Assembly (NCBI RefSeq): GCF_003289945.1
Contig: NZ_QMBP01000002.1
Location: 124,001-188,000 of the forward strand
Length of the DNA: 64,000 nt
DNA from: Mesorhizobium hawassense
GTDB lineage: Bacteria > Pseudomonadota > Alphaproteobacteria > Rhizobiales > Rhizobiaceae
Reading direction: 5' to 3'
Of the stretch, positions 63,383-64,000 are shown piece after piece. The position numbers and the translations under genes were made by a program. How positions within the stretch are numbered: position 1 is the stretch's first letter; each line of letters begins with the position of its first letter. The notes beneath the pieces were generated by a model. That model saw only the letters and a list, made by a program, of their open reading frames with translations, made no database searches and had not been told where the DNA came from.

Positions 63383-64000
63383 TGATGACTGCAGAAAAAT
63401 CCCGCCCCTCGGGCCTCGTCGCGATCGACCGCGAGATGGCGCGCCAACATGAGGACGCACTCGCTTCCTTCGAGAGCAACAAGGCGGCAGCGGACAAAGT
63501 CGCCGCCTCGATCAGGCGCAGCGGCAGGCTCGTCCTGCTCGGCATGGGCGCCTCGCATGCCGTCGCGCGCGCCGTCGAGCCGCTCTATCGCGCGCACGGC
63601 AACGACGCCATCGCGCTGCCGCTGTCGGAGCAGCTTGGACAGCCGCTGCCGCTGGCCGGCAAGACGGTGATCGTCACCTCGCAATCCGGCGAAAGCGCCG
63701 AGGTGCTGCGCTGGTTCGCCGAGACCGGTCATCACGCCGAAACCTTCGGCCTGACGCTGGAAGCCGGCTCGTTCCTGGACCGCGCCGTGCCTTGCCTCGT
63801 CGGCGCCGGCGGCACCGAGCTGGCCTTTGCCGCGACCCGCAGCCTGACCGTGACCTTCGCGCTGCATCTCGCCGTCCTGGCCGCGCTGGGCGAGGATCCT
63901 GCCACGGCACTCGCCGCGCTCAGAGCCCCGGAGACGGTTGCGATCGATGCGGCGCTTGCAGCGCTCGGCAGTGTGGCGACCGTGGTCACATCGGGCCGCG
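63382..64000 (+). CDS. SIS-domain sugar-phosphate isomerase/deaminase-like protein (partial)
   Basis: The first 206 residues are present; the gene runs out of the window. The sequence has a phosphosugar-binding SIS domain (GRLVLLGMGASHAVARAVEP, TVIVTSQSGESAEVLRWFAE), as in AgaS, FrlB and the isomerase half of GlmS. The start overlaps the permease stop by one base (TAATG), with GAAAGGA upstream; a second ATG at 63385 is also possible. Its position implies that the imported compound is an amino sugar or a sugar amine handled as its phosphate. Confidence 0.88.
   Translation, partial: MMTAEKSRPSGLVAIDREMARQHEDALASFESNKAAADKVAASIRRSGRLVLLGMGASHAVARAVEPLYRAHGNDAIALPLSEQLGQPLPLAGKTVIVTSQSGESAEVLRWFAETGHHAETFGLTLEAGSFLDRAVPCLVGAGGTELAFAATRSLTVTFALHLAVLAALGEDPATALAALRAPETVAIDAALAALGSVATVVTSGR

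Noticed and set aside
62495..63460. 321-codon open frame antisense to the MalG-type permease
   Set aside because: Arg/His-rich with no family resemblance and opposite to a clear permease.
1..64000. CRISPR arrays, tRNA and rRNA genes
   Set aside because: No regularly spaced repeats, no cas-like genes and no tRNA or rRNA signatures were seen while reading both strands; a dedicated covariance search was not possible.

Overview
The window looks like chromosomal or megaplasmid DNA of an alphaproteobacterium of the order Rhizobiales, most probably Mesorhizobium or a close relative. This rests on the GC-rich codon use, the FixJ-type response regulators, the ROK-linked sugar ABC operon, an alphaproteobacterial-type NuoD and many IS fragments. 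The assignment is inference from protein character; no rRNA or tRNA gene was seen.

Region 1 (1-22.2 kb) is a redox-repair region broken up by decay. It starts with the tail of a frameshifted peroxiredoxin and a LysR regulator. Then comes a tight stress cluster: msrB, msrA, egtB, a DUF2171-like gene and transaldolase. After an AraC regulator, two histidine kinases and two response regulators lies a zone of gene relics: an IS3 end with a DJ-1/PfpI fragment, a frameshifted gluconate-dehydrogenase subunit 3 beside an intact cytochrome c, a 41-residue GST stub and a MEDS-domain relic. Intact genes in this zone are a SPW-type membrane protein, an MFS exporter and a GST. The redox theme resumes with a PoxB-like pyruvate oxidase, glutathione reductase and another GST.

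Region 2 (23-31 kb) holds a 900-base stretch with fragments of four unrelated genes (istB, IS110 transposase, SIR2-like protein, ABC ATPase). It is followed by a solitary nuoD, a CHASE-PAS-GGDEF-EAL protein and a cold-shock gene with a small partner.

Region 3 (31-45 kb) is accessory DNA, partly AT-richer. It has a truncated LCAT-like lipase, an S1/P1 nuclease, a 1031-residue BTAD/NTPase/TPR regulator, exported proteins of unknown function, a berberine-bridge-type FAD oxidase between two degenerate repeats, a complete IS5-family transposase, a frameshifted putative PD-(D/E)XK nuclease and a tape-measure fragment.

Region 4 (44.7-54.1 kb) lies between two 35-base direct repeats. It carries a tripartite-type RND pump with two TetR regulators, and a divergent chain of overlapping genes: TetR, two tiny ORFs and a FabF-like ketosynthase, followed by an alpha/beta hydrolase and an NADP-linked reductase. 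A 12-bp inverted repeat lies between the pump and the chain.

Region 5 (54.1-64 kb) has two SDR genes, a GNAT acetyltransferase, a tandem pair of paralogous proteins with two apparent winged helices each, and a ROK repressor divergent from a sugar ABC operon (binding protein, two permeases, SIS-domain protein cut by the window end). A perfect 10-bp inverted repeat sits in the ROK/ABC promoter gap.
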